Assembly: GCA_018700215.1 (NCBI GenBank)
Contig: JABIST010000323.1
Coordinates: 1-11,704, forward strand
DNA: 11,704 nt
Direction: 5' to 3'
Source of the DNA: Dehalococcoidia bacterium
GTDB lineage: Bacteria; Chloroflexota; Dehalococcoidia; UBA2979
Position numbers and translations under genes: made by a program. Position 1 is the stretch's first letter, and the number at the start of each line of letters is the position of its first letter. A model generated the notes under the pieces. The model made no database searches and was not told the DNA's origin. It was given only the letters and a program-made list of their open reading frames with translations. Of this stretch, positions 1 to 8,380 are shown in pieces.

Positions 1-116
1 ACGCCGTGGAACTGGCGATCCGCGACGGCCTCGATGCCGCTATGGGTCGCTTCAACCGCGCTGAAGGCGAGGATTCAGGGGGAACCTCGGAGACTCGGCC
101 GGACAAGACCCGCTAG
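1..116 (+). CDS. pth: Peptidyl-tRNA hydrolase, C-terminal fragment (cut by window edge)
   Basis: Only the last 37 or so codons are present, read in the frame starting at base 3 and ending at TAG 114-116. The fragment begins AVELAIRDGLDAAMGRFN and then has a polar, disordered-looking tail. The pattern of an acidic/aliphatic helix followed by G-x-x-x-AM-x-x-FN is the usual C-terminal end of bacterial peptidyl-tRNA hydrolase (family knowledge), the cytosolic enzyme that cleaves peptidyl-tRNAs released from stalled ribosomes. Being directly upstream of mfd supports this, since pth-mfd adjacency is common in bacteria. The active-site part lies outside the window, so the call rests on a short tail and on context. 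Confidence 0.7.
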   Translation, partial: AVELAIRDGLDAAMGRFNRAEGEDSGGTSETRPDKTR

Positions 117-137
117 ACTGACCAAGCATCATTTTGA

Positions 138-161
138 GGGGCACCCCGCAATGGGTGCCCC
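138..161 (+). terminator. Hairpin terminator after pth
   Basis: A perfect 9-bp stem, GGGGCACCC (138-146) with GGGTGCCCC (153-161), closes a 6-nt loop and is followed by a short pyrimidine stretch CTTTCTC. It lies 21 bases after the pth stop and 28 bases before the mfd start, so it probably separates the two transcription units. The T-tract is weak, so termination may be partial and mfd may be reached by read-through. Confidence 0.6.
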
Positions 162-189
162 CTTTCTCACGTGAGGACTAGCGCGGCTC

Positions 190-3100
190 GTGGATCTCAG
201 CCCCGCCCTCTCTCTCTTGGAGGCCGTCCAACCGCTGACGGAGGTATACGCGCACCTTGACGCAGGTGAACGCGTCACGCTGGGCACGCCGGACGCCGGC
301 AAGGCGGTCACCGCGGCCCTCCTCTGGCGGCGCACTCGAAAGCCCACACTGCTGATCGTCGCGCGAGAGACCGATGCCCAGTCCTACGCCGAGCAGCTTG
401 CCGCGTGGACCGGCGGCGCGGCCTTCCTCTACCCGTCCCACGGCACGATGCCCTATCAGCGCGAGGCGCCGAACCGCGAGGTGGTTGCGGATCGACTGCG
501 GACACTTGCGGCCATCGCCGGTGGCACGCCCGTTGGGGCTCCGCTCATCGTCGCGTCAGCCGGTGCCGTCGCGAGCCGCACGCTCGCGCCGTCCGATCTC
601 TCAAGGGGACCCGGCACGATCAGTACTGGTGACCACATCGCGCTGGACCAACTCGCACGCCAGCTCGTGGATGGCGGTTACGAGCTGGGACCACTCGTCG
701 AGGGGCCGGGGCAGGCGGCACGACGCGGCGGGCTGATGGACGTCTTCCCGCCGATGCGACCGTCCCCGATCCGCATCGAGTTCTTCGGCGACGAGATTGA
801 ATCGATCCGCGCCTTCGACCCAGAGACACAGCGCACGATCGAACAGCTCGACCAGGTCTCGATCGGCCCTGCCCGTGAGTGGTTCGCCGAAGCAGGCGAC
901 CTCGCCCGCCTCGCTGCGCGGATCGACGATGTCGACAGCGAGGATGCCGAGGCGGAGCTGGCGGCGTTACGTCGCGGCGAGCTGCCAGCGCCTGAGCGCT
1001 ACGGCCCACTAGCCAGCGAATCGACACTGCTGGACCACCTCGGACGCGACGCGCTGGTAATCCTCGACGAGCGCGAAACGATCGAGGCGGCGGCGAGCGA
1101 TCAGGACGAGCTGTCCGAAGAACGCCGCGCAGACCTCGCGAGCCGCAACGACCTCGATGCCAACGCGCCGCTGCCGCACGCAGGACGCGCAGAGTTGGTC
1201 GCCGCACTGGAAGCACACCCGCGCCGGGTGGAGCTGGCGCGCTGGGCGACGGGGCGCGAGGTAGGCGCGTTCCGCCTGCCGTTCGCCACCGCCGATGCGT
1301 ATGCCGGACGCCTCCCCGCCGCCGCCAGTGACCAGGCCCGCCAGCTCGCCCGCGGCGATCGCGTGATTGTGGTGACACAACAGGCCCAGCGCTACGCGGA
1401 GGTGCTCCAGGAAAACGGCATCCGCACTCGCGTAGCGGCCGCGGTGGATGGGACGTCAGACCGCGGCAGTGTGTCGCTCATCCAGGGCGCGCTACCCGAG
1501 GGGTGGACGATCTCGACGCCCTCGGGAATCGTCGACCTGAGCACAGACCGCGAACTATTCGGCTTCGTGAAGCAGCGGCGCAAACTGCGCACGCGCGCCA
1601 GCCATCGCTCGCAGTTCCTCGCGGAGGTACAGCCGGGCGACTTCGTCGTCCACGCGGACCACGGGATCGCCCGCTTCGGCGGCATCATCCGCCGCCCGGT
1701 CGACGGCGAGGATCGCGACTACCTCGAACTCCGCTACGCCGGGGACGACAAGCTCTACGTGCCGGTGGAACAGGTAGACCGTGTCTCGCGCTACAGCGGC
1801 CCGTCCAGCCACGCGCCTCGGCTGACCCGACTCGGCAGCCAGGAGTGGACGCGCGCTCGAGCGAAGGTGAAGGAGGCCGTCTCGATCGTCGCGGCCGACC
1901 TCGTGCGACTCTACGCGGCGCGACAACTGTTGCATGGACACGCGTTCGGCCCGGACACGCCGTGGCAGCAAGAGCTGGAATCGTCGTTCCCGTACGAGGA
2001 GACCGAGGACCAGCTTGAGGCGATCGTCGCAGTGAAGGCGGACATGCAGTCCGAGCAGCCGATGGACCGCGTCATCTGCGGCGATGTCGGATTCGGTAAG
2101 ACCGAGGTGGCGATTCGCGCCGCCTTCAAGGCGGTACAGGACGGCTACCAGGTGGCAGTACTGGTCCCGACGACTGTGCTCGCACAGCAGCATCTGAAGA
2201 CGTTCCGCGAACGCGTCGTCGGCTTCCCGATCACCGTCGATGTGCTCTCACGCTTCCGCTCCGATGCCGAGGCGCGCGACATCATCAGCCGCACCCGCCG
2301 AGGTGAGATCGACATCCTGATCGGCACGCATCGGATGCTCGACCCATCGATCCAATTCGCCAACCTTGGGCTGGCGATCATCGACGAAGAGCAGCGCTTC
2401 GGGGTGACGCACAAGGAGCGGCTGAAGCGAATGCGGCTGGAGGTGGACGTGCTGACGCTGACCGCCACGCCGATCCCGCGCACGATGCATATGGCGCTCA
2501 GCGGCATCCGCGACATGTCGACGATCGACACGGCACCCGAGGGCCGGCAGGCAGTACAGACGTACGTCACCGAATGGGATCCAGCGATCGTGCGCGAGGC
2601 GATCCTGCACGAAATCGAGCGCGGCGGACAGGTCTACCTCGTCCACAACCGAGTGCTCAGCATCGACCGATTCGCCGACGAGCTGCGGGCGCTGATTCCG
2701 GAGGTGCGGGTCGTCGTGGGCCACGGCCAGATGCCTGAGACGTTGCTCGAACAGGTGATGTCGAAGTTCGGCGAGGGCGAGTTCGACGTGCTGGTCTGCA
2801 CGACGATCATCGAGTCTGGGATCGACATTCCGAACGTGAACACGCTGATTGTCGACCGCGCGGACCGGCTGGGCCTCGCGCAGATGTACCAGCTCCGAGG
2901 GCGCGTCGGCCGCTCCGCGAATCAGGCCTACGCCTACCTCACCCACCCGAAGGACCGCGTGCTCAACGAGATTTCGCAGCAGCGGCTCTCCACGATCTTC
3001 GAGGCGAGCGAACTGGGTTCCGGGTTCCAGGTGGCGCTGCGTGACCTGGAGATCCGAGGCGCCGGCAACCTGCTGGGCGCGGAGCAGAGCGGCAACATCG

Positions 3101-3675
3101 CGACCGTTGGCTTCGACCTCTACACACAGATGCTGGCCGAGGCCGTCGAGGAGCTGAAGGCATCGCACGAGCATCGCGCGCCCGAGCAGCTTCCGCACGA
3201 GAAACAGCGCGAGCTGCGCTCCGTGGTGATCGACCTGCCGGTCGCCGCTTTCATCCCCGAACCTTACATCGAGGAGATCGACGGGCGGTTGGCGCTCTAC
3301 CAGCGCATCTCCGCGCTGACCACGCGGGAAGACACACTGGCGCTGGAGCAGGAGACGCTCGACCGCTTCGGTGAGCTGCCCGAGGCGCTGGCACAGCTCT
3401 TCGCTCTCGTCCGCGTCCGGATCGCGGCGGCCACCGCCGGCCTCGGTTCGGTTCGCCTCGATGGTTCCGATGTGCTGCTCACAGCCGCGGGCCGGCCGTT
3501 CTCCAGTCGAATGCTCCCGGCGTTGCCGCAGGGAGTCCGCCGTGGCGCCAACCAACTCCGCGTCGAACGACGCGCCCTCGGCGCCAGATGGCTCGGCCCG
3601 CTGGAAGCACTGCTGCGGCTCCTCGGCGGCGAACGCGAGCCGGTCGAAGCAGTGGTGGCGGAGGCGTCTTCGTGA
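190..3675 (+). CDS. mfd: Transcription-repair coupling factor Mfd
   Basis: The product of 1161 residues is a cytosolic ATP-driven DNA translocase. By family knowledge it pushes RNA polymerase stalled at a lesion off the DNA and recruits UvrA, coupling transcription to nucleotide excision repair. The N-terminal UvrB-like part carries RGG-LMDVFPP near residues 179-187. A CarD-like RNA-polymerase-interaction domain starts near 480 (GDFVVHADHGIARFGG). The helicase core has Walker A GDVGFGKT at 631-638, DEEQ at 732-735, the TATPIPRTM motif III region, and QLRGRVGRS (motif VI) at 901-909. A C-terminal TRCF domain starts near 1008 (ELRSVVIDLP). All helicase motifs look intact and the length is normal for the family. 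GTG at 190 is the first start after an in-frame TGA at 172-174; a GAGGA at 173-177 is rather far upstream (12 nt) as a ribosome-binding site. The gene ends at TGA 3673-3675. Long open frames on the opposite strand are shadows of its GC-rich codons. Confidence 0.97.
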   Translation: MDLSPALSLLEAVQPLTEVYAHLDAGERVTLGTPDAGKAVTAALLWRRTRKPTLLIVARETDAQSYAEQLAAWTGGAAFLYPSHGTMPYQREAPNREVVADRLRTLAAIAGGTPVGAPLIVASAGAVASRTLAPSDLSRGPGTISTGDHIALDQLARQLVDGGYELGPLVEGPGQAARRGGLMDVFPPMRPSPIRIEFFGDEIESIRAFDPETQRTIEQLDQVSIGPAREWFAEAGDLARLAARIDDVDSEDAEAELAALRRGELPAPERYGPLASESTLLDHLGRDALVILDERETIEAAASDQDELSEERRADLASRNDLDANAPLPHAGRAELVAALEAHPRRVELARWATGREVGAFRLPFATADAYAGRLPAAASDQARQLARGDRVIVVTQQAQRYAEVLQENGIRTRVAAAVDGTSDRGSVSLIQGALPEGWTISTPSGIVDLSTDRELFGFVKQRRKLRTRASHRSQFLAEVQPGDFVVHADHGIARFGGIIRRPVDGEDRDYLELRYAGDDKLYVPVEQVDRVSRYSGPSSHAPRLTRLGSQEWTRARAKVKEAVSIVAADLVRLYAARQLLHGHAFGPDTPWQQELESSFPYEETEDQLEAIVAVKADMQSEQPMDRVICGDVGFGKTEVAIRAAFKAVQDGYQVAVLVPTTVLAQQHLKTFRERVVGFPITVDVLSRFRSDAEARDIISRTRRGEIDILIGTHRMLDPSIQFANLGLAIIDEEQRFGVTHKERLKRMRLEVDVLTLTATPIPRTMHMALSGIRDMSTIDTAPEGRQAVQTYVTEWDPAIVREAILHEIERGGQVYLVHNRVLSIDRFADELRALIPEVRVVVGHGQMPETLLEQVMSKFGEGEFDVLVCTTIIESGIDIPNVNTLIVDRADRLGLAQMYQLRGRVGRSANQAYAYLTHPKDRVLNEISQQRLSTIFEASELGSGFQVALRDLEIRGAGNLLGAEQSGNIATVGFDLYTQMLAEAVEELKASHEHRAPEQLPHEKQRELRSVVIDLPVAAFIPEPYIEEIDGRLALYQRISALTTREDTLALEQETLDRFGELPEALAQLFALVRVRIAAATAGLGSVRLDGSDVLLTAAGRPFSSRMLPALPQGVRRGANQLRVERRALGARWLGPLEALLRLLGGEREPVEAVVAEASS

Positions 3676-3704
3676 CGCGGCGGCGCATCTGAGTTCACGC
3701 GACT

Positions 3705-3734
3705 CGCGACCTTCAGGGAACCCCGCAGGTCGCG
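3705..3734 (+). terminator. Weak hairpin after mfd
   Basis: An 8-bp perfect inverted repeat, CGCGACCT (3705-3712) with AGGTCGCG (3727-3734), has a 14-nt loop and one further possible G-U pair. It lies 30 bases after the mfd stop. There is no T-tract, so it may be a transcript-end stabilising hairpin or chance in GC-rich DNA. Confidence 0.25.
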
Positions 3735-3770
3735 GCAGCGTCTCACCGTCAGCACACGAGGAGTTCCGCG

Positions 3771-5192
3771 GTGATCAAGCCAACCCTGATCGTAGCTTTG
3801 CTGAGTTCACTGCTCCTCGCTGCCGCTTGCACGTCGGCCAGCGAACCGACCGCGACGCCCACACCCTCACCCGAGCCAACCGCGACGGCGCTCACGTCGC
3901 CCAGTGCGGAGCCCACGCCGCGCCAACCATTCATCCTCGCCAGTCCGACACCTGATCCAGACCTCAAGACGCTTGCCGCGACCGTCTGGCTAGTCGATCT
4001 CCACGACGGCGCCGTGACGACGATCATCGAGGACTACGACAACTGACCATACTCCGCGGGATTCACCGACGATGGCGATGTGCGTGTCCGCTACTGGCTT
4101 GAGGCTGGTCGGGTCGACTACACATTCGCACGCGATGGCGCGCTGCTCGGGGAGGTCGAGCCCGAAAGGCGCTGCGGCAATACCGACGGTGGTGCCAAGA
4201 TCGACAACCAGCTTTATCCGGGTGTCGTGTGCGGCTCGATCTCCCCGGACGGCAAGCTGATGACCTACGGTCTCGCAGTCGGAGATGTCGACGTCAACGG
4301 TCGCCCTACCGAGAGCTGGGATCAGTGGCTGATCGACCTCACCGCCGGTGACACGCGCCTGCTGCAAGCAGGCCTCCTGCACTGCGGTGGATGCGACTTC
4401 AAGTTTGGACCGAACTGGGCACCGAGCGGTCGCTACCTCGTCGTTCCGGATCTGGTCTACCAGGTCTTCTTGATCGACCTGGACTCGGGCACGAGCATCG
4501 ACATCGCGGTGGACGAGCGAGCCACACAGCTCTCCTCGGAACCCACATGGGCACCGAGGGCGGACCGCCTACTCCGTCCCGGTCCCGACGGCTCGACGAT
4601 CCTCGAAGACTTCGTTGCAGGTACTTCCGTCACGCTGACCGAGCTGCCATGGCCGGCGGCGTTCGACATGACGGGCAGCTATATCTATTCGCCGGCCTGG
4701 GCCATCAGCACCGAGGCGGGTCCGCACCAACGGACGACGATCGCGGATGCGGCCACTGGTGAAATCGTTGGGATTCGTGCGGGAACTCCATCGTGGGAGC
4801 AGATCTGGGGAGTCGGAGCGAGTCCGATTGTCGCCATTGATGGTGGATTTGTCGCCGCCCTGGAGAACTCAGACAGTTGCGATGGGACATTGATCTCTGA
4901 GCCAGGGTTGCCGGCTGCGGCGTGCATCGAAGGGGCCGTCGCTGCGGTCTTCTCACCGGACAGCTCGCTCGTTGCGCTCGCCCGCGAGGTTGGTCGCACG
5001 GGCCCGATCGCCGGTCCCCGACTCGACAGTTACAACGGCCTGCCGCGATTCGAGATCGTCGTTTTCGACCGCGCAACCGGGGAAGTCACCGTGGTTGCTC
5101 ACGGGGCCGTGAGCTATCAGTTCCCTGCTCTGAGCTGGAGCAAGGATGGCACGTTGCTCCTGATCCGCTGGCCCAACGTCTTCGGACTCTGA
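3771..5192 (+). pseudogene. Predicted beta-propeller lipoprotein gene, interrupted by in-frame TGA
   Basis: One reading frame runs from GTG 3771 to TGA 5190-5192 (474 codons) with a single stop, TGA, at codon 92 (4044-4046). The start has a good ribosome-binding site (GAGGAG 3758-3763). The N-terminus is a lipoprotein signal: a hydrophobic core, then LAAAC with Cys20 as the likely lipidated residue. A Pro/Thr/Glu-rich linker follows (about 25-55), then an extracytoplasmic domain. Repeated strand motifs (CGSISPDGKLMTY, WAPSGRYLVV, WAPRADRLL, FSPDSSLVALA, WSKDGTLLLIRW) are typical of TolB/WD40-like beta-propeller blades. The sequence after the stop continues the same fold directly. The first in-frame restart, GTG 4080, has no clear ribosome-binding site and would lack a signal peptide. 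Automatic annotation may show two genes, 3771-4046 and 4080-5192. Function is unknown; a surface-anchored propeller is the most that can be said. It could be a true pseudogene, a sequencing error, or a read-through case. Confidence 0.75.
4044..4046 (+). other. In-frame TGA interrupting the lipoprotein frame
   Basis: The frame reads EDYDN-stop-PYSAGFTDDG. One G for A would give TGG (Trp), so a single transition would explain the break. TGA is a normal stop in this genome (mfd and the HAD gene end with it), so a genome-wide Trp reassignment is unlikely. The next base is C, a context often regarded as leaky for UGA. Confidence 0.85.
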
Positions 5193-5289
5193 GGGGCGGC
5201 CTCGGTGTGCCAAGTCGGATGCCCCCCGCGTCCCGGCCATGCACACTGGGTCGGAAGCACGAGCACGAGCCGACGGGACCCGCTGACCG

Positions 5290-6009
5290 ATGCCCCAATC
5301 CCACATCCGCACGGTGCTGTTCGACTTCGACCGCACGCTCGGGCAGGCGAAGTCGCACTACGGCATGTACGTACGGGCGGCTGAAGAGCACGGCGTCGAC
5401 GTGACCGAGGCGCAGCTTGGATCCGCCGAACTCGACGATGCATGGGCGCAGTGGGACACACCGCTGGGCCAGGACCACAGCAACGAATCTGCCGATGAAG
5501 CGACGTTCGCCGAGGTGCGGCGGGAGATTGCTCGCGTGCGCCTCCGCGCCGCCGGCGTCGATTGCAGCGACGAGCAGCTCGACCAGATCACGACGCGGAT
5601 CGCCGAACTCGAAGGTCATGCCGACCAGTACAGGCTCTACGACGACACAGTGCCGGCACTCGAACGGCTCGGGCGTTCAGGAGTGCAATCGCTGATCGTC
5701 TCGAACCACGTCTGGCGGCTGCCAGAGATCATTCGAGCCCTCGGCGTCAGTGCTCGCTTCGAAGGCGTGCTCACCAGTGCACGCGTCGGCGTCCGCAAGC
5801 CCCATCCGAAGATCTTCGAAGCGGCGATGCACCTCGCAGGCACCGGGCCCGCGGAGACGATCTATGTCGGCGACTCGTACAAACACGACGTCGTCGGTGC
5901 ACGCGGTGTCGGCATGGCGGCGATTCTGATCGACCGCGACGGTCGAACCGAAGGCCAGCAACTCGACGTCACCGTGATCCAGTCGCTCGACGAACTGCAG
6001 CTCTCGTGA
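5290..6009 (+). CDS. HAD-superfamily hydrolase (subfamily IA type)
   Basis: The cytosolic product of 239 residues has all four haloacid dehalogenase motifs: FDFDRTLG with nucleophile Asp12 and acid/base Asp14 (motif I), LIVSN with Ser138 (motif II), Lys170 in VGVRKPHP (motif III) and GDSYKHD with Asp195 and Asp200 (motif IV). The insert between motifs I and II (about 20-115) looks all-helical, as in a C1 cap, which suggests a phosphatase for a small phosphorylated metabolite; the substrate cannot be read from the sequence. ATG 5290 has only a weak GGGA 5275-5278 upstream. Its stop overlaps the next gene's start (GTGA 6006-6009), so the two are very likely co-transcribed and translationally coupled. 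Confidence 0.9.
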   Translation: MPQSHIRTVLFDFDRTLGQAKSHYGMYVRAAEEHGVDVTEAQLGSAELDDAWAQWDTPLGQDHSNESADEATFAEVRREIARVRLRAAGVDCSDEQLDQITTRIAELEGHADQYRLYDDTVPALERLGRSGVQSLIVSNHVWRLPEIIRALGVSARFEGVLTSARVGVRKPHPKIFEAAMHLAGTGPAETIYVGDSYKHDVVGARGVGMAAILIDRDGRTEGQQLDVTVIQSLDELQLS

Positions 6010-6473
6010 GTACCTCTGTCGCCCTCGTGCCGATCGCCGAGGTCGAGCGCCCCGAGCTGCGCGCGATGATGCGCGACTACTTCGTCGAGCTGGCCACCTA
6101 TGAGCCGGATGCCGAAGACCCGGACGAGCACCTGGAACGTTCATGGCCGGAGATGCTGGCGGACATGCTGGGGCGCGAGCTGCAGTGGATCGTCACTGAC
6201 GCGCAGCGAGCCGGCTTCCTGATCGTGCGCACACTGCCCGATTGGCCACACACCGAGCGGCTGATCGCCTCAATCGTTGAGTTCTACATCGCGCCCGAGT
6301 TCCGACGAGGTGGCATCGGTAGCGCCGCCGTCGAGACCATGCTGGCCGAGCACCGTGACCGTGGCACCTACTTCGTGGAGGCGGACATCTTGATCGCCAA
6401 CGAACCGGCGAAGGAATTCTGGCAACGCCTCGGATTCCAGGTGCAGTTCCTCCAAACGGGACGGAAGCCCTAG
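6006..6473 (+). CDS. GNAT-family N-acetyltransferase
   Basis: The 155-residue product shows the GNAT core: strand VEFYIAPEF followed by the acetyl-CoA pyrophosphate loop RRGGIG (about 100-105) in motif A, and motif B with N132 and the closing FWQRLGF (about 138-144). It should transfer an acetyl group from acetyl-CoA to an amine; the acceptor is unknown. I chose GTG 6006 because it overlaps the HAD stop (GTGA) and gives a product starting just before the first GNAT strand. The open frame extends further upstream, but that part lies inside the HAD gene and is a shadow. Coupling to the HAD gene suggests joint expression and does not by itself prove a shared pathway. Confidence 0.88.
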   Translation: MSTSVALVPIAEVERPELRAMMRDYFVELATYEPDAEDPDEHLERSWPEMLADMLGRELQWIVTDAQRAGFLIVRTLPDWPHTERLIASIVEFYIAPEFRRGGIGSAAVETMLAEHRDRGTYFVEADILIANEPAKEFWQRLGFQVQFLQTGRKP

Positions 6474-6496
6474 CGGGCGCCGCTCCGGTACCATCG

Positions 6497-6522
6497 CCGC
6501 CTCCAACGAAGCCCAGAGGCGG
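6497..6522 (+). promoter_or_regulatory. Possible hairpin covering the ribosome-binding site
   Basis: CCGCCTC (6497-6503) is complementary to GAGGCGG (6516-6522), with a 12-nt loop. The second arm contains most of the likely Shine-Dalgarno AGAGG (6515-6519) of the following gene, so the fold would hide it. It may be chance in a GC-rich gap. Confidence 0.25.
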
Positions 6523-6527
6523 TACGC

Positions 6528-7136
6528 ATGTCCAACTACTTCACAGACGGTCAGCGCGAGGTGCAGGAGCGCGTCGATACACGTCGGCTGGCTGACCAGA
6601 TGGCAAACGCGGTCATCCACGACACGATCGGCGACGGCGACCGCGAGTACATCGAGGCGCGGGACATGTTCTTCCTCGCCACCGTGGATGCTGAGGGGCG
6701 CGCGAACTGCTCATACAAAGGCGGCGAGCCAGGCTTCGTGCGCGTGCTGGACGAGCACACGGTGGCGTTCCCGATCTACGACGGCAATGGGATGTACATG
6801 ACGACCGGGAGCATCGCCGACAATGGCGAGGTTGGCCTGCTGTTCATCGACTTCGAGGGGCAGAGCCGCATGCGCCTCAACGGCGTGGCGACGCTTCACT
6901 TCGACGACCCGCTGATGAGCGAGTACCCCGAGGCACAATTCATCGTCCGCGTGCGGGCGCGCGAGGTGTTCGTGAACTGCCCGCGCTACGTGCACAAGAT
7001 GGAACTGGTCGAGCGTTCGCGTTACGTCCCGAAGGCGGAGACCGAGACGCCGATTGCGGACTGGAAGCTGAACATGGTTGAGCGCGGCGCTGGCGATCTG
7101 CTCCGTGCCGATGATCCGGCCCGCCCGACCGACTGA
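6528..7136 (+). CDS. Pyridoxamine 5'-phosphate oxidase-like FMN/F420 split-barrel protein
   Basis: The 202-residue product has the split-barrel flavin-binding pattern of the PPOX-like superfamily (PF01243 type): FFLATVDAEGRANCSYKGG (about 48-66), where the first two strands and the Ser-x-Lys segment sit, then GFVRVLDEHTVAFP, YDGNGMYMTTG and VGLLFIDFEGQSRMRLNGVA (about 102-121), ending in a basic segment FVNCPRYVHK (148-157) typical of this subgroup. Members bind FMN, or F420 in GC-rich actinobacteria and Chloroflexota, and act as oxidoreductases of uncertain substrate. It need not be a true pyridoxamine phosphate oxidase. ATG 6528 has AGAGG 8 nt upstream. It stands 54 bases after the GNAT gene and may have its own promoter (GGTACCAT at 6487-6494). 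Confidence 0.85.
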   Translation: MSNYFTDGQREVQERVDTRRLADQMANAVIHDTIGDGDREYIEARDMFFLATVDAEGRANCSYKGGEPGFVRVLDEHTVAFPIYDGNGMYMTTGSIADNGEVGLLFIDFEGQSRMRLNGVATLHFDDPLMSEYPEAQFIVRVRAREVFVNCPRYVHKMELVERSRYVPKAETETPIADWKLNMVERGAGDLLRADDPARPTD

Positions 7137-7152
7137 TCGCCGGCCGGTCAGG

Positions 7153-7158
7153 TAGTCT
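7153..7158 (+). promoter_or_regulatory. Possible -10 element upstream of the DinB-like gene
   Basis: GGTAGTCT at 7151-7158 contains TAGTCT, which fits the loose -10 pattern TAnnnT and lies about 45 bases before the ATG. Similar GGTAnnnT words occur at 6487-6494 and 10831-10838, each upstream of a gene. No convincing -35 is seen at any of them. Confidence 0.25.
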
Positions 7159-7199
7159 GTGCGCCCAATCCGAACGCAGCCAACCCAAGGCAGGGAATC

Positions 7200-7727
7200 A
7201 TGAGCACCGTCGACTTCATCAAGAAGAACCTGGACTTCGCCCACCGTGCGCTGACCGACGCCGCAAGCGGCACGGACGAGCAGCTTCACTTCGTCCCTTC
7301 GGACGGTAGCCACTCCATCGCGTGGTGCCTCTGGCACACCGCCCGCGTCGAGGACCTGATCATGAACGCGGTCATCGGCGGCGGTTCACCAATCTGGAAT
7401 GACGAGTGGGCTGAGCGCACCGGACTCCCGGGCGAAGGATTCGGCACCGGCATGTCCGACGACGACGCCCAGGCGATCCACGTCGACAACATGGACGCCT
7501 TCATCGAGTATCGCGACGCCGTCTGGGCGAGCAGCGCGAAGTTCCTCGATGGCGCCTCTGACGAAGACCTCGAGCGCGAGGTGCCCTCCCGCAGCGGCAG
7601 CGAGACTGTCGCCGAGTCGATCGGGCTGCACATGCTTGGTCACTTCAACGGGCACCGAGGCGAGATCAACACGCTGCGCGGCATGCAGGGCATGCCCACG
7701 GTCCTCGCGGTCGAGGGCACGCACTAG
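7200..7727 (+). CDS. DinB-like four-helix metal-binding protein
   Basis: The 175-residue product fits the DinB/YfiT superfamily (DinB_2, PF12867 type). His46 in SIAWCLWHTARVEDLI and the pair His148/His152 in HMLGHFNGHRGEI form the expected metal triad, usually Zn or Ni, on the helix bundle. Several members act as thiol-dependent S-transferases using bacillithiol or mycothiol; whether this one does is not visible. The Met-rich end (GMQGMP) also matches this family. ATG 7200 is preceded by AAGGCAGGGA, an adequate ribosome-binding site. The following gene starts only 23 bases downstream, so the two are probably one transcription unit. Confidence 0.88.
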   Translation: MSTVDFIKKNLDFAHRALTDAASGTDEQLHFVPSDGSHSIAWCLWHTARVEDLIMNAVIGGGSPIWNDEWAERTGLPGEGFGTGMSDDDAQAIHVDNMDAFIEYRDAVWASSAKFLDGASDEDLEREVPSRSGSETVAESIGLHMLGHFNGHRGEINTLRGMQGMPTVLAVEGTH

Positions 7728-7750
7728 AGCCGAATAGACAGGCTGACCTC

Positions 7751-8380
7751 GTGAGCATCTACCAGCACCTCGTGATCCATGTGGCCCCGCGCAGGGCAGA
7801 GGCGGTGGCGAGCCAGCTTCTCGAAGCGGGCCTCGCCGGTGTCCAGGCGCATCACGGCGGCAGACTATTCGGCGTCTTCAAGTCGGAGATTGGCCTGAGC
7901 CGTGACCACATCGTGCTGCTCGTCGAGTGGCCGGATCTGCGGACGGCGACCTCGGGCGGACCGGAGCTGCTGTTCGGGATCGAAGATCTGGAGATCGAGC
8001 GCGACGAGGTGTGGGAGGCCACGCTGCGCCCCGATCCTGAGGCGGTCATTGAGCCGATGGAGGGCGTGTTCTCGCATCGCTGGTTCGATGTCGCGGACGG
8101 CGATGCGGAGCGATTCCTCGAACTCTCGGACAGTGCGTGGGGCGACTGGGAGGCGGACGCTGACAACTACGTGCTCGGCTTGTGGCGCAGTCGCAGCACC
8201 CCGGCGCCGGATCAGACGCGCTTCTGGCTAATGGCCTGGTATCGAAATCTTGCCGCGTGGGAGGGCAGCCGCTACTGGAATCGTGACGCTGCAGACCTCG
8301 GTGACGGCAACACACGGCTGAGCGAGCGCAACCAGCTCGTGATTGATCGCGGGGTCTCGATGCTCTGGCGGCTCGGCTAA
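7751..8380 (+). CDS. Probable dimeric alpha+beta-barrel (NIPSNAP/ABM-like) protein, function unknown
   Basis: The 209-residue product is soluble with no signal peptide. It seems to contain two ferredoxin-like halves. The first is about 1-100 (YQHLVIHVAPRRAEAV at the start, IVLLVEWPDL as a later strand). The second is about 105-209 (FSHRWFDVADGDAERFLEL, a Trp-rich FWLMAWYRNLAAWEGSRYWN). Strand-helix segments with R-F-D-V-x-x-G-D-x-E-x-F-L are common in NIPSNAP-like and other dimeric alpha+beta barrels. I do not recognise a catalytic motif. GTG 7751 has only a weak AGG upstream, consistent with coupling to the DinB-like gene 23 bases before. The stop TAA is 8378-8380. The family assignment is tentative; the gene itself is well supported by length and codon use. 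Confidence 0.6.
   Translation: MSIYQHLVIHVAPRRAEAVASQLLEAGLAGVQAHHGGRLFGVFKSEIGLSRDHIVLLVEWPDLRTATSGGPELLFGIEDLEIERDEVWEATLRPDPEAVIEPMEGVFSHRWFDVADGDAERFLELSDSAWGDWEADADNYVLGLWRSRSTPAPDQTRFWLMAWYRNLAAWEGSRYWNRDAADLGDGNTRLSERNQLVIDRGVSMLWRLG

Noticed and set aside
2248..3555. A 435-codon open frame on the minus strand inside mfd, and several shorter antisense frames
   Set aside because: It is fully antisense to conserved helicase codons, is rich in Arg/His/Gln as expected from reversed GC-rich codons, and shows no domain; it is a shadow.
4044..4090. Selenocysteine insertion at the lipoprotein TGA
   Set aside because: No stable hairpin of the SECIS type is seen just after the TGA, and a beta-propeller lipoprotein is not a known selenoprotein; Trp fits the site better.
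5205..5260. GTGTGC / GCACAC inverted repeat in the gap before the HAD gene
   Set aside because: Six-base arms about 30 bases apart with no T-tract; too weak to call a terminator.
5562..6005. Upstream extension of the GNAT open frame
   Set aside because: This stretch is Arg-rich shadow sequence inside the HAD gene; the GNAT fold starts just after GTG 6006.
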